Below are positions 16,369-24,598 of a DNA stretch of 64,000 bases, in pieces (the stretch's first letter is position 1; the number at the start of each line of letters is the position of its first letter). Origin of the DNA: Microbacterium sp. Clip185 (lineage in GTDB: Bacteria; Actinomycetota; Actinomycetes; Actinomycetales; Microbacteriaceae); NCBI RefSeq assembly GCF_028743715.1, contig NZ_CP117996.1, positions 434,001 through 498,000 on the forward strand, given 5' to 3'. Made by a program: the position numbers and the translations under genes. The notes under the pieces are model-generated. The model had not been told where the DNA came from. It saw nothing but the letters and a program-made list of their open reading frames with translations, and made no database searches.

Positions 16369-17172
16369 GTGACGCAGGAGGACAGATCGCGCGACCGCAT
16401 CCAGAGCGTGGAGCGCGCCGTCGCGGTGCTGCGCGCCTTCGGCGGACACGACGCGACCTCGAGCGTGAGCGAGCTGGCGGCGCGCGTGCAGCTGCCGAGG
16501 CCCGTCGTGCGCCGCATCCTGCTCACCTTCGAGCACATCGGCTACGTGCGAAACCAGAACGGCCGCTGGGCGCTGACCGCCCGCATCCTCGAGCTCGGCG
16601 CGGGCTACTTCGCCGCCTCGTCGCTGCCCGAGATCGCCCAGCCGATCATGGCGGAGATCGTCGCGCAGACGGGCGAGACCTGCAGCATCGGGGAGCTGGA
16701 CCTGCCCGACGTGATCCACGTCGCACGCGTCGAGGAACGGCGCCCGCTGCCGGATGCGGTGCGGGTGGGCACGCGCCTGCCGGCGCACGCGACGGCGGTG
16801 GGGCGCGTGCTGCTGGCGGATCTGCCCGAGGCGGAGCTCGATGCCTACCTGGAGCGCCCGCGTGAGGTGTACACCCCGCTCACGATCGTCGAGACCGATG
16901 CACTGCGCGAGCGCCTGCGGCAGGTACGCGTCGACGGCTACGACGTGTCGATCGAGGAGCTGCACCCCGGGATGATCGCGGCCGCCGTACCGATCGTCGT
17001 CGCGGGGCGAGCCGTGGCGGGACTCACGGTGTCGTCCACCACGCTGCGCTCGCGGGAGGCGGCGCTGCGCGAAGAGATCGTCCCCGCGCTGCGCGACGCG
17101 GCCGGGCGCATCGCCGACGCCTATCGTGCGGCGAATCCCGGCGCGTACCGCACGCCGCCCGCGGCCGGCTGA
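16369..17172 (+). CDS. IclR-family transcriptional regulator (2)
   Basis: A 267-aa IclR-type regulator starting at a GTG with GGGAAGG upstream. SVSELAARVQLPRPVVRRIL (about 27-46) is the winged helix-turn-helix. RLPAHATAVGRVLLADLPE and AAAVPIVVAGRAVAGLTVSST belong to the effector domain. It is separate in sequence from the IclR at 2666. It converges with the FAD oxidoreductase gene with 7 bp between stops. It could act on the importer upstream or on the dehydratase/MFS promoter at 20.3 kb. Confidence 0.86.
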   Translation: MTQEDRSRDRIQSVERAVAVLRAFGGHDATSSVSELAARVQLPRPVVRRILLTFEHIGYVRNQNGRWALTARILELGAGYFAASSLPEIAQPIMAEIVAQTGETCSIGELDLPDVIHVARVEERRPLPDAVRVGTRLPAHATAVGRVLLADLPEAELDAYLERPREVYTPLTIVETDALRERLRQVRVDGYDVSIEELHPGMIAAAVPIVVAGRAVAGLTVSSTTLRSREAALREEIVPALRDAAGRIADAYRAANPGAYRTPPAAG

Positions 17173-17179
17173 CGCTGTC

Positions 17180-18562
17180 TCAGCGCGCCGAGACGGGCGT
17201 CGGCGCCACCATCTCGGCCGTCGGCTCCTCGGTCCCGAGGTAGGCGCCGTCGGCGATCAGGCGCGCCTGGAGCGCCGTCACGTCCACGTCGCCCACGGCG
17301 ACACCCGCGCCCAGCGCGAGCGCGGCCGCGGTACCGGCCGCCTGGCCCATCGCGAAGCAGGGGCCGGTGACGCGCCCGGAGGACTGCCCGCCCTGCGTCA
17401 TCGACGCACAGCGCCCCACGACCAGCAGGTTCGGGACGACCTGCGGGACCAGCATCCGGTACGGCAGCTGGTTGAAGCCTCTGCTGTCGGCGGGCGCGAA
17501 GCGGAACTCGACGTCTCCCGCGACATGCGCCTCGACCGGCCAGCCGTTCACACCGATCGCGTCGGGGAAGTCGGCGCAGCCGAGCACGTCCTGCTCGGTG
17601 AGCATGTAGCGACCGCGGATGCGGCGCGTCTCGCGGATGCCGATCTGCGGGGCGATGTCCACGACATACGACTCCTCGAAGCCGGGCGTGCGCTCGCGGA
17701 TGAAGGCGAACGTGTCGCGCACCTGACGCCGCCCCTGCAGCTCGCCGTGCGAGAGCTGCCGCACGTCGGTGCCGTCGACGGCAGAGCCGTCGTCGTTGCT
17801 GAGCTGCGTGAGGTTCGAGCGCCACTCGAGCGGGTTGCGCTGCGGTCGCACGATGGGCTTCTTGCGGGGGAAGCGGTGCGTGCCGGCTGCCTCCGCATCC
17901 TCCATGAGGCGACGGATGGTGCGCCACGCCGGGCCCGCCTTCTCGTGGTCGACCCCGTTGATGCGGAACATCAGCGAGGGGTACAGCAGGTGCTCCGACC
18001 GCTCGAACGGCGCACCCGCGAAGGCCGCGATGTCGGCGTCGCCGGAGCCGTCGATGAAGACGGATCCGCGTACGGCCTGCCGGCCCGACTTCGACTCGAT
18101 GACGACCGCGTCGATCGTGCCGTCGTCGGCGAGCACCGTGTCGACGGCGCTCGTGTGGAACAGCACCTCGGCGCCGGCCGAGACGAGCAGATCGTCGGCG
18201 GCGATCTTGTAGGCCGAGATGTCGAACGCCTGCGCCATGATGCGGTCGTCGACGCTCAGGTGCGGGTCGTTGAGGCCGTCGAGAGCGATGAGACGATCGA
18301 GCAGGTCGTCGGTGATGCCGCGGATGACGCGCATGTCGACTCCGTGCACGCGGGCGTGCAGACCGCAGAAGGTGCTCAAGCCGCCCATGGTCCCCGCGCC
18401 GCCGAGGAATCCGTAGCGCTCCAGCAACACCACGGAGCGTCCGGCGCGCGCGGCGGCCGTGGCGGCGAACAGACCCGCGGGTCCGCCTCCGACCACGACG
18501 ACGTCGTATTCCCCGATGACGGGGATGCGGGCGGCGGGCAGGGTGATCGTCGAATCGGTCAT
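17180..18562 (-). CDS. FAD-dependent oxidoreductase (FAD_oxidored family)
   Basis: A 460-aa flavoprotein. VVVVGGGPAGLFAATAAARAG (about 21-41, given here in part as GGGPAG at 25-30) is the FAD-binding Rossmann turn. LLERYGFLGGAGTMGG is the following FAD region, and VGRCASMTQGGQSSGRV near the C terminus is typical of the PF12831 family, often annotated only as FAD-dependent oxidoreductase. The substrate is not known. The ATG overlaps the stop of the upstream dehydratase gene by 4 bp, so the two enzymes probably act in sequence, for instance oxidation after dehydration of a hydroxy or sugar acid. Confidence 0.8.
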   Translation of the reverse strand: MTDSTITLPAARIPVIGEYDVVVVGGGPAGLFAATAAARAGRSVVLLERYGFLGGAGTMGGLSTFCGLHARVHGVDMRVIRGITDDLLDRLIALDGLNDPHLSVDDRIMAQAFDISAYKIAADDLLVSAGAEVLFHTSAVDTVLADDGTIDAVVIESKSGRQAVRGSVFIDGSGDADIAAFAGAPFERSEHLLYPSLMFRINGVDHEKAGPAWRTIRRLMEDAEAAGTHRFPRKKPIVRPQRNPLEWRSNLTQLSNDDGSAVDGTDVRQLSHGELQGRRQVRDTFAFIRERTPGFEESYVVDIAPQIGIRETRRIRGRYMLTEQDVLGCADFPDAIGVNGWPVEAHVAGDVEFRFAPADSRGFNQLPYRMLVPQVVPNLLVVGRCASMTQGGQSSGRVTGPCFAMGQAAGTAAALALGAGVAVGDVDVTALQARLIADGAYLGTEEPTAEMVAPTPVSAR

Positions 18563-20283
18563 GCGTCCTCCAGGCTCGGGGTCTCGGTGTCGTCTCGGTC
18601 GCAGAGCCCCGGTCGGGCGCACAGCACGGCGCCGCATCCCAGGGGCTGAACGAGGTGCTCGTACTGGTCGAGCATGCCGCCTCCGGAATCGCGGTCCACG
18701 GGAGGGCGGTACGGTTCGCGAGCGGCGAGCTCGGCGGCGTCGACGAGCAGGTCGACGCGTCCTTCTGACAGGTCGATGTCGATCACATCGCCGTCCTGGA
18801 CCCGTCCGAGCGGCCCGTCGTCCGCGGCCTCGGGGGAGACCTCGCCGATCGAGATTCCCTGGTTGACCAGCCCGCTGAACTGCCCGTCGGTCACGAGCGC
18901 GACCTCGTCGGCCAATCCCCGCGCGTGCAGGGCGAAGATGAACGCGGAGGTCAGCCCCATACCCGGGGCGCCCCGCACTCCGATGCCCCGGATCACGGCC
19001 ACGTCGCCGCGCTGGAGCCGACCGTCGCCGATCGCCCCGATCGCCTCCTCCCGGTTCGCGAACACGCGCGCCGGTCCGCGGAAGCGGTGCGGACCGGGAT
19101 CCGGGACGGGGCGCTTCGCCACAGCGCCGCCCGGTGCGAGCGAGCCGCGCAGCACGGAGATCGCAGGATCCGTGCCGAACGGGTCCTCGAGCGAGCGGAT
19201 GATGACCCCGTCCGGGGCGGGGGCGGCCGCCGCGTTCTCTGCCACGGTCGTGCCGGCGACGGTGGGCCGCTCGCCGTGCAGCAGCGGCAGTAACGCGCGC
19301 AGCAGCGTGGCGCCGCCTCCGGCATCGTCGAACTCCTCGATGAGGGCGGGCCCGTTGGGGCGCACGGACGCCAGCAACGGCGTCTGCCGGCCGAGCGTGC
19401 GGAACAAGCCCCAGACGTCGACGTCGACGCCGGCCTCGATCGCGATCGCCTGCAGGTGCTTGATGGTGTTCATCGACCCGCCGACGGCGAGCATCGCGCG
19501 CACCGCATCCTGGACCGCCTCGGCGGTGATGATGGAGCGCGGCCGGATGTCGCGGGCGATCAGATCGGCCATCGCGACAGCCGAGCGGCGCACGCTGTCC
19601 CACATCCGCGCGCCGTTCGCGCGGACGGGGGCGGCGCGGGGGACCGTCATGCCGAGCGCCTCCGCGACGACGTGCATGGAGTTCGCGGTCGCCATCCCGG
19701 AGCAGACGCCGGGACCCAGAATGGCGTCGTCCGCGAGGTCGATGAGGTCGTCTGTGGGCGCCCCCGTGACGGCCGCTTGCGCGGCGAGCAGGAAGACCTC
19801 TTCGACGTCCGCCTCTCGCCCCTCGGCCAGGCCCGAGTGCTGATAGCCGCACGGCACGATCACCGTCGGTACGTTCAGGCGCCCAGCCGCCATGAGGTGC
19901 GCCGGCGTCGTCTTGTCGCAGGAGCTGAGACAGATCATGCCGTCGAGCAGCGCACCCTCGACCGCCGCCTCGATGTCGTTCACGATCAGGTCGCGGCTGG
20001 GCAGGATGTAACGCCCCGCGCGCCCCGCGCTCGTGACGAAGTCGGAGGGGGCGGCGGTGCGGATCTCGAACGGCAGCAGGCCCTGCGCGCGGAGTTCTTT
20101 CTTGAGCACCGTGACGATGTCGTCGAGATGAGCGAAGCAGGCCGCGAGGTCGGACGAGGTGTTCACGATCGCGATCTTGGGGCGGTCGAGCTCCGCCGCG
20201 GGAATGCCGAGGGAGCGCCACTGCGCGCGCCGGGCGACCCCGAGCGCGGAGGTGGGAGGGAGATTGCTGCGCAACGCGGACAT
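18559..20283 (-). CDS. IlvD/Edd-family dehydratase
   Basis: A 574-aa iron-sulfur dehydratase. Cys49 (LAACFAHLDD), Cys122 (SSCDKTTPAH) and Cys194 (GPGVCSGMATANSM) are the expected cluster ligands. ALVTDGQFSGLVNQG carries the catalytic-serine region. The family covers dihydroxy-acid dehydratase, 6-phosphogluconate dehydratase and sugar-acid dehydratases. The catabolic context (FAD enzyme, divergent MFS carrier, IclR) argues for a sugar-acid or hydroxy-acid substrate rather than branched-chain amino-acid synthesis. The C terminus has three extra cysteines (GCGAVLCARPGLC), which is unusual. RBS GGAAGGACG. Confidence 0.82.
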   Translation of the reverse strand: MSALRSNLPPTSALGVARRAQWRSLGIPAAELDRPKIAIVNTSSDLAACFAHLDDIVTVLKKELRAQGLLPFEIRTAAPSDFVTSAGRAGRYILPSRDLIVNDIEAAVEGALLDGMICLSSCDKTTPAHLMAAGRLNVPTVIVPCGYQHSGLAEGREADVEEVFLLAAQAAVTGAPTDDLIDLADDAILGPGVCSGMATANSMHVVAEALGMTVPRAAPVRANGARMWDSVRRSAVAMADLIARDIRPRSIITAEAVQDAVRAMLAVGGSMNTIKHLQAIAIEAGVDVDVWGLFRTLGRQTPLLASVRPNGPALIEEFDDAGGGATLLRALLPLLHGERPTVAGTTVAENAAAAPAPDGVIIRSLEDPFGTDPAISVLRGSLAPGGAVAKRPVPDPGPHRFRGPARVFANREEAIGAIGDGRLQRGDVAVIRGIGVRGAPGMGLTSAFIFALHARGLADEVALVTDGQFSGLVNQGISIGEVSPEAADDGPLGRVQDGDVIDIDLSEGRVDLLVDAAELAAREPYRPPVDRDSGGGMLDQYEHLVQPLGCGAVLCARPGLCDRDDTETPSLEDA

Positions 20284-20314
20284 CCGTCGTCCTTCCAGTC
20301 GTCATCGACGCTCA

Positions 20315-20358
20315 CCAGTGTACGCATTGCGATCGAATGCACGCAATGCGTACACTGG
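20315..20358. promoter_or_regulatory. 17-bp perfect inverted repeat in a divergent promoter
   Basis: CCAGTGTACGCATTGCG (20315-20331) and its exact complement CGCAATGCGTACACTGG (20342-20358) are separated by 10 bases. The repeat sits between the divergent IlvD-like gene and the MFS gene. Length and symmetry indicate a regulator binding site, possibly two overlapping dimer sites. The binding protein is not identified. Confidence 0.7.
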
Positions 20359-20381
20359 AGTCTCGTGCAAGCGGTGCTCCG

Positions 20382-21563
20382 ATGACGGCGTCGCGGCCGC
20401 TGACCGCGGGTCTCGTCCTCGTGCTCGGTCTGCTCATGACCGCCAACCCGCTCGCAGCCAGCCTCTTCCTGCCGGGCCTCGGCGTGATTGTGGACGAACT
20501 CGACACGACCACCGCGGGCGGCCAGATGGTCTACACCGGGTTCCTGATCGGCGTCGCGGGCGGACAGCTTCTGATCGGACCGCTCTCGGATGCGACGGGC
20601 CGTCGCCCCGCGCTGTTGTGGGGGCTGGGGCTGCTCGCCGCATCCGCGGCCGCATCCGCTGCCGCAGGCTCGATCGAGCTGCTGGTCGCGACGCGCGTGG
20701 CGCAGGGGCTGGGGGCGGCCGCCGTGGTCGTGGTGGCACGAGCGGTGGTGGCCGATCTTGCGACCGGTGTCGCCGCAGCCCGTGCGTACAGCATCCTCAT
20801 GTCCGTGATCGCGGCGGGCCCCTTCGCCGCGCCCATCCTCGGCGCGGCCGCGCTGCAGCTCGGCGGATGGCGGGCGGGCTTCGTCGTGCTCGCCGCGTTC
20901 GCCGCGCTGGCGCTGGCCGCGGCGGCCGTCTTCGTCCCCGAGAGCCTGGAACGCGGGCGGCGCCAGACCCTCCGCCTCGGCGCCATGGCTGCCAACTACG
21001 GGCGCCTGCTGCGCGATCGCGGCTACGTCCTGCCCGCCCTGTCGATGGCGTTCGGCTTCGCGGCGCTCGCGGTGCACTCCGCCGCATCCTCCTTCGTCGC
21101 ACAGGAGATCCTGCACACCGGACCCTGGGGCTTCGCGCTCGTCTACGCGTTGTACGCGGGGTCCGTCCTCGCCGGCAGCACGATCAACGCCGTGCTGGTC
21201 GGGCGCTTCGGCGTGCGGCGGATGATGGCCGCCGCTCAGGGCACCGCGCTCGTGGCCACGACCGCGCTGCTGGTGTTCGCGCTGTGGGGGCCGTTCACGC
21301 TCGCGACCTTCCTGGTGCCGGTTCTCGTGAGCGGTGCGGCGGTGTCCGCGGTGCTGGCCGGTGCGAGCGCGCTCGCCCTGTCGCGGGCCCGGTTCGCGGC
21401 GGGCGCGGGAGCAGCGCTGATGGGCTCGACGCAGTACGCCGTCGCCGCCCTCGCGGCGCCCGTGGGCGGCATCCTCGGCTCCCACACCGCCGTTCCGATG
21501 GCGGCGGGCATGCTCGCCTGCCTCATCGTCAGCGCGCTGTGCGCCGCCCGTACCCGCCCGTGA
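20382..21563 (+). CDS. MFS transporter, Bcr/CflA (DHA1) type
   Basis: A 393-aa membrane protein with 12 predicted hydrophobic segments. PLSDATGRRPALLWG between segments 2 and 3 is the MFS motif A. The general layout follows Bcr/CflA-type drug:proton antiporters, which also include importers of catabolic substrates. The frame is open from an ATG at 20337, but that codon lies inside the operator palindrome, so the ATG at 20382 is preferred even though no clear RBS precedes it. Divergent pairing with a dehydratase gene suggests substrate uptake or efflux of an intermediate. Confidence 0.82.
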   Translation: MTASRPLTAGLVLVLGLLMTANPLAASLFLPGLGVIVDELDTTTAGGQMVYTGFLIGVAGGQLLIGPLSDATGRRPALLWGLGLLAASAAASAAAGSIELLVATRVAQGLGAAAVVVVARAVVADLATGVAAARAYSILMSVIAAGPFAAPILGAAALQLGGWRAGFVVLAAFAALALAAAAVFVPESLERGRRQTLRLGAMAANYGRLLRDRGYVLPALSMAFGFAALAVHSAASSFVAQEILHTGPWGFALVYALYAGSVLAGSTINAVLVGRFGVRRMMAAAQGTALVATTALLVFALWGPFTLATFLVPVLVSGAAVSAVLAGASALALSRARFAAGAGAALMGSTQYAVAALAAPVGGILGSHTAVPMAAGMLACLIVSALCAARTRP

Positions 21564-21630
21564 CAGGGCGGCTCGGACTGGCGGGGGTGCGGTGTGGTGC
21601 GGTGCGCGCGGTGTGTGGCGGTTGGTGCTG

Positions 21631-21690
21631 TGCGTGTCTCAGTTGTGCAGGTTATTGGTACGTGTGGCGTGAGTAAGTGAGACACGGATG
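21631..21690. repeat. 60-bp palindromic module, copy 4
   Basis: TGCGTGTCTCAGTTGTGCAG at the left end and GAGTAAGTGAGACACGGATG at the right end, exactly 60 bp, matching the copies at 2.4-2.6 kb. It lies in the 315-bp stretch between the MFS gene and the ATP-grasp gene, which holds no gene. Confidence 0.85.
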
Positions 21691-21703
21691 CGGGTGGCGG
21701 CGG

Positions 21704-21763
21704 TGCGTGTCTCAGTTGTGCAGGTTTCGGGGGTGCGCGGCGTGAATAAGTGAGACACGGATG
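21704..21763. repeat. 60-bp palindromic module, copy 5
   Basis: Second copy in this gap, 13 bp after copy 4, with the same ends (TGCGTGTCTCAGTTGTGCAG and GAATAAGTGAGACACGGATG). Only the 20-odd middle bases differ. Confidence 0.85.
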
Positions 21764-21866
21764 CCGGATGGTGCGCGCGTGGGGCGGGGCGGCGCCCCAC
21801 GCGCGGCGGCGGGCCCGTATCCACGACGCGGGTGGCGGAGAAACATCCTGGCAATACGCGCCCGAT

Positions 21867-21872
21867 TAGGCT
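21867..21872 (+). promoter_or_regulatory. TAGGCT -10 element, leaderless-type start
   Basis: TAGGCT followed by six bases and the ATG of the ATP-grasp gene, with no Shine-Dalgarno sequence. The same arrangement occurs at 29993 and 47450. It fits an actinobacterial TAnnnT -10 box with transcription starting at or next to the ATG. Confidence 0.5.
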
Positions 21873-21878
21873 CATCGC

Positions 21879-23672
21879 ATGGGCGACTTGTTCGACGGCT
21901 ACGGCTCCACTCTCGCGCCGCGCAAGACCCCGCAGGGGCTGCCCGCGTTCGACGAGATGTTCGGTCATCCCGCGCACCCCGGGGCGGCGGCGGAGTCGCG
22001 CAGCGCCTACCGCGAGCTCTACCAGGCGCTGGCGCGGATGACGCAGGAGGAGCTGCGCGGACGCACGGAGTCGCTCGCCTCCAGCTACCTCGCGCAGGGC
22101 GTCACCTTCGACTTCGCGGGTGAGGAGCGGCCGTTCCCGCTGGATGCGGTGCCCCGCATCATCGACTACGCGGAGTGGAGCGAGATCGAGGCCGGCGTCA
22201 AGCAGCGCGTCCGCGCCCTCGAGGCGTTCCTCGACGACGCCTACGGCCGCCAGAACTGCGTGCGCGACGGGGTGATCCCGGCGCGCCTGATCGCGTCGAG
22301 CCAGTACTTCTACCGCCAGGCCGCCGGCATCCACTCGGCGAACGGCGTCCGCATCCAGGTGTCCGGCATCGACCTCATCCGCGACGAGCACGGCAAGATG
22401 CGGGTGCTCGAGGACAACGTGCGCGTGCCCTCGGGCGTCAGCTACGTCATCTCCAACCGACGGGTCATGGCGCAGACCCTGCCGGAGCTGTTCCTCTCGA
22501 TGCGGGTGCGTCCCGTGGGCGACTACCCCAACAAGCTGCTCGCCGCCCTGCGCGCCTCCGCGCCGCCCGGGATCGACGACCCCAACGTCGTCGTGCTGAC
22601 GCCCGGCGTGTACAACTCGGCGTACTTCGAGCACACACTGCTCGCGCGACTCATGGGCGTGGAGCTCGTCGAGGGGCGCGATCTGCTGTGCATGGGCGGA
22701 CGCGTCTTCATGCGCACCACCCGCGGGCCCAAGCGCGTCGACGTCATCTACCGCCGTGTCGACGACGACTTCCTCGACCCGCTGCAGTTCCGCGCCGATT
22801 CGATGCTGGGCGCTCCCGGGCTCATGCTCGCCGCGCGCATGGGCAACGTCACGATCGCGAACGCGGTGGGCAACGGTGTCGCCGATGACAAGCTGCTCTA
22901 CACGTACACGCCCGACCTCATCCGCTACTACCTGTCGGAGGAGCCCATCCTGCCGATCGTCGACACGTGGCGGCTCGAGGACCCGGCGGCGCTCGAAGAG
23001 GTGCTCGATCGGCTCGACGAGCTCGTCGTCAAACCCGTCGACGGCTCCGGCGGCAAGGGCCTCGTCGTCGGCCCCGACGCCTCGCGCGCCGAGCTCGACA
23101 CGCTCCGCAAGACCCTGCTGGCCGACCCGCGCGGGTGGATCGCGCAGCCGGTCGTCATGCTCTCCACCATCCCCACCCTCGTCGAGGACGGGATGCGGCC
23201 GCGCCACGCGGACCTGCGACCGTTCGCCGTGAACGACGGCGACGACATCTGGGTGCTGCCCGGCGGGCTCACGCGCGTCGCGCTTCCGGAGGGCCAGCTC
23301 GTCGTCAACTCGAGCCAGGGCGGCGGATCCAAGGACACCTGGGTCGTCGGCGGCGCGGCCCCCGGTCACGTCGAGTACGGACAGGGTCAGGGGCTGGCGG
23401 GGCTCGTGGCCGACCAGGCCTCGACGATCACGCAGGCCATTCCGATCATCACGGATGCGGCGCTCGAGGTCACTCCCGACGAGGTCGATCACTCGCCGCA
23501 GGACCGCCCGCGCTCGAACGTCGAGCAGCAGGAGCAGCAGCAGCAGACCCGCGCCGCCGCATCCGCCCCAGGGCATGTCCCACTTGCCGCAGAATTCGAC
23601 CCCGAAAACTGCGGCAACCGGGACATGCGTTGCGGCAATCGGGACATGGAGGGGGGTGTGGAATGCTGCTGA
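21879..23672 (+). CDS. Circularly permuted ATP-grasp type 2 protein
   Basis: A 597-aa protein of the DUF404/DUF407 circularly permuted ATP-grasp family, predicted to form amide bonds using ATP. GIDLIRDEHGKMRVLEDNVRVPSG (cited as VLEDNVRVPSG), VVVLTPGVYNSAYFEH and VVKPVDGSGGKGLVVGP are the conserved nucleotide-binding blocks. It is the first gene of the trio with alpha-E and transglutaminase-like proteins. The last 60-70 residues are a low-complexity tail with a glutamine run. The very end (from about 565) is encoded by a palindromic repeat at 23574-23648 and ends NRDMEGGVECC, so the true family C terminus has probably been replaced or extended. Confidence 0.87.
   Translation: MGDLFDGYGSTLAPRKTPQGLPAFDEMFGHPAHPGAAAESRSAYRELYQALARMTQEELRGRTESLASSYLAQGVTFDFAGEERPFPLDAVPRIIDYAEWSEIEAGVKQRVRALEAFLDDAYGRQNCVRDGVIPARLIASSQYFYRQAAGIHSANGVRIQVSGIDLIRDEHGKMRVLEDNVRVPSGVSYVISNRRVMAQTLPELFLSMRVRPVGDYPNKLLAALRASAPPGIDDPNVVVLTPGVYNSAYFEHTLLARLMGVELVEGRDLLCMGGRVFMRTTRGPKRVDVIYRRVDDDFLDPLQFRADSMLGAPGLMLAARMGNVTIANAVGNGVADDKLLYTYTPDLIRYYLSEEPILPIVDTWRLEDPAALEEVLDRLDELVVKPVDGSGGKGLVVGPDASRAELDTLRKTLLADPRGWIAQPVVMLSTIPTLVEDGMRPRHADLRPFAVNDGDDIWVLPGGLTRVALPEGQLVVNSSQGGGSKDTWVVGGAAPGHVEYGQGQGLAGLVADQASTITQAIPIITDAALEVTPDEVDHSPQDRPRSNVEQQEQQQQTRAAASAPGHVPLAAEFDPENCGNRDMRCGNRDMEGGVECC
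23574..23648. repeat. Palindromic repeat inside the ATP-grasp C terminus
   Basis: CATGTCCCACTTGCCGCA (23574-23591) pairs with TGCGGCAACCGGGACATG (23610-23627) except for two bases. A second right arm, TGCGGCAATCGGGACATG, follows at 23631-23648. It looks like one of the intergenic palindromes, but here it is read as the end of the coding region. Confidence 0.75.
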
Positions 23673-24598
23673 GCCGGATCGCCGAGAGCCTGTTCTGGAT
23701 CGGGCGCTACATCGAGCGCAGCGACGGCACCGCCCGCATCCTCGACGTGCACCTGCAGCTGCTGCTGGAGGACCCGTGGATCGACGAGGACACCGCGTGC
23801 CGCTCGCTGCTGGCCGTCATGGGATCCTCGCCGCCCGACGGCGTCGAGACGGTGACGCGCGAGCACGTGCTCGCACGCCTCGCCGTCGACCGCATGAACC
23901 CCTCGAGCATCCTCTACTCGCTGACCTCGGCGCGGGAGAACGCCCGCCGCGCGCGCGAGATCGTCTCGACCGAGCTGTGGGAGTGCCTCAACACGACCAA
24001 CGCACGGATGCCGCGGCGACTGCAGACCGACAAGGTGCACGAGTTCTTCCAGTGGGTGCGCGAGCGCGCCGCCCTCGCCGTCGGTGTCGTCGATTCCTCG
24101 ACGAGCCGCGACGAGGCTTGGCAGTTCTTCACCCTGGGACGATCGATCGAGCGCGCCGACATGACGGCGAGGCTCCTTGCCACCCGATCGCTGACCGAGG
24201 CGTCGGGTCCGTCGTGGACCACCATCCTGCGCTCCTGCGGCGCGTACGAGGCGTACCTGCGCACGTACCGCGGGATGCCGAGTGCGCGAAACGCCGCGGA
24301 GTTCCTGCTGCTCGACCGCCTCTTCCCGCGCTCGATCATCTACTCGATCTCGCGGGCCGAGGAGTGCATCTCGGCCATCGACCCGCGCGAGGACCGCGTG
24401 GGGCAGTCCAACCAGGTGCTGCGGGCGCTCGGCCGCATCCGCAACGATCTCGAGTACCTGCCGATCGGTGACATCCTGAGCGAGCTTCCCGCCCATATGC
24501 TGCGGGTGCAGACGGTGACGCGCGAAGCGTCCGACGCCATCCGCCAGCGCTTCTTCCCGACGCAGGCCGAGCCCAGCTGGATCGGAGAGACCTCATGA
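23663..24598 (+). CDS. Alpha-E domain protein
   Basis: A 311-aa all-helical alpha-E (DUF403) protein. Typical blocks are LLSRIAESLFWIGRYIERSD at the N terminus and WQFFTLGRSIERADMTARLL in the middle. The ATG overlaps the end of the ATP-grasp gene by 10 bases. The 4-bp overlap at the other end couples it to the transglutaminase gene. The family always travels with these partners and has been predicted to take part in a peptide-synthesis or protein-modification system. No reaction has been shown for it that I know of. Confidence 0.87.
   Translation: MLLSRIAESLFWIGRYIERSDGTARILDVHLQLLLEDPWIDEDTACRSLLAVMGSSPPDGVETVTREHVLARLAVDRMNPSSILYSLTSARENARRAREIVSTELWECLNTTNARMPRRLQTDKVHEFFQWVRERAALAVGVVDSSTSRDEAWQFFTLGRSIERADMTARLLATRSLTEASGPSWTTILRSCGAYEAYLRTYRGMPSARNAAEFLLLDRLFPRSIIYSISRAEECISAIDPREDRVGQSNQVLRALGRIRNDLEYLPIGDILSELPAHMLRVQTVTREASDAIRQRFFPTQAEPSWIGETS

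Noticed and set aside
18559..20283. IlvD-like gene as biosynthetic dihydroxy-acid dehydratase
   Set aside because: No ilvB, ilvC or leu genes are adjacent; the FAD oxidoreductase, IclR and MFS neighbours indicate catabolism.
20337..20381. ATG 20337 as the start of the MFS gene
   Set aside because: The codon lies within the 44-bp inverted repeat between divergent promoters and would add a non-hydrophobic leader; ATG 20382 gives a normal N terminus.
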